Assembly: GCA_028822575.1 (NCBI GenBank)
Contig: JAPKDN010000173.1
Location: forward strand, 1-7,010
Direction: 5' to 3'
Source of the DNA: Alphaproteobacteria bacterium
GTDB lineage: Bacteria > Pseudomonadota > Alphaproteobacteria > Thalassobaculales > Thalassobaculaceae
Length of the DNA stretch: 7,010 nucleotides
How positions within the stretch are numbered: position 1 is the first letter of the stretch; each line of letters opens with the position of its first letter. The notes beneath the pieces are model-generated. The model made no database searches. It saw only the letters and a list, made by a program, of their open reading frames with translations, and was not told the DNA's origin. Below are positions 5,444 to 7,010 of the stretch, one piece after another. The translations under genes were made by a program, and so were the position numbers.

Positions 5444-6442
5444 ATGATGTCCTTGGGTCCTCGCAACGCGATCACCGATGTTCCTGGCCTTCGCGTTGGC
5501 AACGCCGAGGACTATATGGTTCGCTCCGGCGTAACCTTGATCTTGCCGGACGCCCCCACCGTGGCCGCGGTCGATGCTAGGGGCGGCGGCACCGGAACCC
5601 GAGATGTCGAATTGCTAGGCCTCGATGCCACGGTTGAGCATGTGCACGCCCTGGTCTTGTCGGGCGGCTCCGCCTTCGGTCTTGACGCCGCCGGGGGCGT
5701 TATGTCGTGGCTCGCGCAACGCGGGCGAGGGTTTTCCATTGGCGCCGCCGTGGTTCCAATCGTCCCGCAAGCGATTCTGTTCGACCTTTTGAACGGTGGC
5801 AATAAGGAATGGGGCCCGGAGCCGCCCTATTGGAGCCTTGGCCACCGCGCGGTCGAGGCTGCTGGATTGGATTTCCAACTCGGTAACGCCGGCGCCGGCC
5901 TTGGCGCCAAGGCCGGCGCCCTGAAAGGTGGCCTTGGCACCGCTTCGGTCTTTGTAGCCGAACTCGAGGTGACCGTCGGCGCCCTTGTGGCGGTTAATTG
6001 TGTCGGCGACACCCTGCTGCCGGGCACCGATACGTTCTTTGCCTGGGACATGGAATTGAATGAAGAATTTGGTGGGCGCCGCCCCGACACGCTTTTCGAT
6101 CCCCGCGAGGTCCGCGTACCGAAAGCCGCGCGCGCCGGCGAGAACACCACCATCGCGGTTATCGCGTGTGACGCCATTCTAAGCAAACCCCAGGCCCGTC
6201 GCCTCGCGGTGATGGCCCAGGACGGTCTATCCCGCGCTATACGCCCGGCGCATACGCCGTTGGATGGTGACACGGTCTTCGCGCTCGCGACCGGCGGGCA
6301 AGCGCTCGCAGACCCGGTGCGCGATTTGGCGCTGCTCGGTGGCCACGCGGCCAACTGTCTTGGCAGGGCGATCGCGCGCGGCGTTTACGAGGCGGAAAGT
6401 CTTGGCGAGATGGTTGGCTATCAAGAATGTTTCCCGAAATAA
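5444..6442 (+). CDS. P1 family peptidase (DmpA/ThnT-type self-processing Ntn hydrolase)
   Basis: A 332-residue protein from the ATG at 5444. The family comprises L-aminopeptidase/D-Ala-esterase DmpA, beta-aminopeptidases and ThnT-like amidohydrolases, which cut themselves into two chains and use the freed N-terminal Ser or Thr as nucleophile. Family landmarks, in order: GPRNAITDVPGLRVGNA (residues 5-21), ARGGGTGTRD (45-54), LSGGSAFGLDAAGGV (72-86), GNAGAGLGAKAGALKGGLG (147-165), then GENTTIAVIACDA (232-244). The last holds the expected cleavage site N234/T235, followed by the conserved GLSRAIRPAHTPLDGDTVFALATG (261-284). Both halves are intact, so an active enzyme is plausible. No signal peptide is seen, so it is probably cytoplasmic. 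The start is uncertain: the frame opens at a TTG (5435) and offers ATG at 5444 and 5447, none with a good ribosome binding site; family N-termini favour the ATGs. The substrate cannot be predicted. The tail overlaps the cyclase remnant by 16 bases. Confidence 0.92.
   Translation: MMSLGPRNAITDVPGLRVGNAEDYMVRSGVTLILPDAPTVAAVDARGGGTGTRDVELLGLDATVEHVHALVLSGGSAFGLDAAGGVMSWLAQRGRGFSIGAAVVPIVPQAILFDLLNGGNKEWGPEPPYWSLGHRAVEAAGLDFQLGNAGAGLGAKAGALKGGLGTASVFVAELEVTVGALVAVNCVGDTLLPGTDTFFAWDMELNEEFGGRRPDTLFDPREVRVPKAARAGENTTIAVIACDAILSKPQARRLAVMAQDGLSRAIRPAHTPLDGDTVFALATGGQALADPVRDLALLGGHAANCLGRAIARGVYEAESLGEMVGYQECFPK
5891..5920. repeat. Perfect 30-bp palindrome inside the P1 peptidase gene
   Basis: The left half GGCGCCGGCCTTGGC (5891-5905) is exactly reverse-complementary to 5906-5920 with no spacer. 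It contains three GGCGCC hexamers spaced 12 bases apart (5891, 5903, 5915). It encodes the conserved Gly/Ala-rich loop GAGLGAKAGA (residues 150-159), which biases toward GGC and GCC codons but does not demand exact symmetry. Confidence 0.95.
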
Positions 6443-7010
6443 GCGTGGGAAAAAAGCTAACCCAAGGCGCGGCCTTTCCATCATTTGGGCCCTGGCGGGC
6501 AAGATTGGCGGGATTGGCGCTCGGAGCAACCGTCTCACTGGGCGTCTCTGCCGCCGCGGAGACCACGACAACCTTTCTCAGGGAACGGTCTACGGGCATC
6601 ATCGACACCCTCACCGACGAGGTCAGGCGGCATATGCGACCCGCCGCCTTGAACTCTCGTTTCACGACGACCTACTTCGCCTCCCTCGAACGCATGCGAA
6701 GGAGCGAACACGCGCTGTATCTCAGCGCCGCCATAGCGGTGCACCCACAACTCTGCTTCTCCGGTTATTTTTCACCGAACGGCGATGGTTTCCTATGCCA
6801 ACGGAACGGATAAAGCAGTGTTCGGACCTGGCGCGATGATCCCCAGATTGTCCACCTGATGGACATAATGCGCGGGCAAGCCGGAACCTATTGGCGCGGG
6901 CCGGTTTATTCCGTTCCACTCAAGCCGACCATTATCCCGATCGCCAATCCGGTGCGGCGCGCCGGGGCGGGTGAACTACACGGTTGTTGGCGACACGGTG
7001 ATGGCGCCAA
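6427..7010 (+). pseudogene. Decayed class III adenylate/guanylate cyclase (membrane sensor type), partial
   Basis: The first open part (6427-6813, 128 codons) has a hydrophobic segment RLAGLALGATVSLGVSAAA (about residues 26-44), probably a membrane anchor. It is followed by TTTTFLRERSTGIIDTLTDEV-type sequence and PQLCFSGYFSPNGDGFL. This resembles the membrane plus periplasmic sensor start of alphaproteobacterial adenylate/guanylate cyclases. It stops at TAA (6811-6813), yet the same frame continues with matching sequence: TWRDDPQIVHLMD, GTYWRGPVYS, and IIPIANPVRRAG. From about 6965 the next frame reads GRVNYTVVGDTV, a motif of the C-terminal cyclase catalytic domain. The several hundred residues normally between are missing. 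One further lost base near 7000 would restore a GDTVN-x-A reading. A nonsense codon, a large internal deletion and frame changes together indicate a pseudogene, continuing past the window. The ATG at 6427 lies inside the peptidase gene and may not be the ancestral start. Confidence 0.72.

Noticed and set aside
5827..6354. 175-codon minus-strand ORF opposite the P1 peptidase
   Set aside because: Low-complexity Ala/Pro/Arg/Ser composition typical of antisense frames of GC-rich genes.
6264..6839. 191-codon plus-strand ORF across the end of the P1 peptidase and the cyclase remnant
   Set aside because: It is out of frame with both supported readings, Arg-rich and without domains.

Overview
The window looks like ordinary chromosome from a GC-rich Gram-negative bacterium, most likely an alphaproteobacterium. 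The basis is the GC-biased codon use, strong AGGAGGTGAT-type ribosome binding sites, a tight GC hairpin with a TTCG loop as terminator, a lipoprotein signal, and resemblance to alphaproteobacterial families. The genus cannot be named from this sequence. I found no mobile element, CRISPR array, phage gene, tRNA or rRNA.

Layout. (1) At the left edge is the start of a class II aldolase/adducin-like gene on the minus strand (1-147, running off the window). It diverges from a two-gene plus-strand operon (235-1891): a tandem-domain VOC (glyoxalase/methylmalonyl-CoA epimerase-like) protein, whose stop overlaps by 8 bases the start of a crotonase (enoyl-CoA hydratase/isomerase). Aldolase, epimerase-like and crotonase genes together suggest a small carbon or acyl-CoA catabolic locus; the substrate is unknown. 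(2) Converging on it is a minus-strand FAD-dependent amine/amino-acid-type oxidoreductase (1922-3217). Its start is better placed at a GTG with a good ribosome binding site than at the farther upstream ATG. (3) Upstream of that, also on minus, is a full-length peptide chain release factor 3 gene (prfC, 3365-4954). It has a hairpin terminator candidate behind it and its own promoter candidate in front. (4) The stretch 4955-5443 would be called empty by a length-filtered gene finder. It holds a 38-codon lipoprotein gene with a clear lipobox (minus, 5187-5303) and a perfect 10-bp inverted repeat around an A/T-rich centre. (5) On plus, 5444-6442 encodes a P1-family (DmpA/ThnT-type) self-processing Ntn hydrolase whose coding sequence contains a perfect 30-bp palindrome. 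(6) The right edge (6427-7010) is the decayed remnant of a membrane class III adenylate/guanylate cyclase: a transmembrane and sensor region interrupted by an in-frame TAA, then joined in another frame directly to a cyclase-domain motif.

Most of the window is well-known housekeeping or catabolic content, and I see no clearly new multi-gene system. The points most worth a second look are the unannotated mini-lipoprotein, the cyclase remnant, the exact palindrome in the peptidase gene, and the active-site substitutions in the VOC protein and the crotonase.
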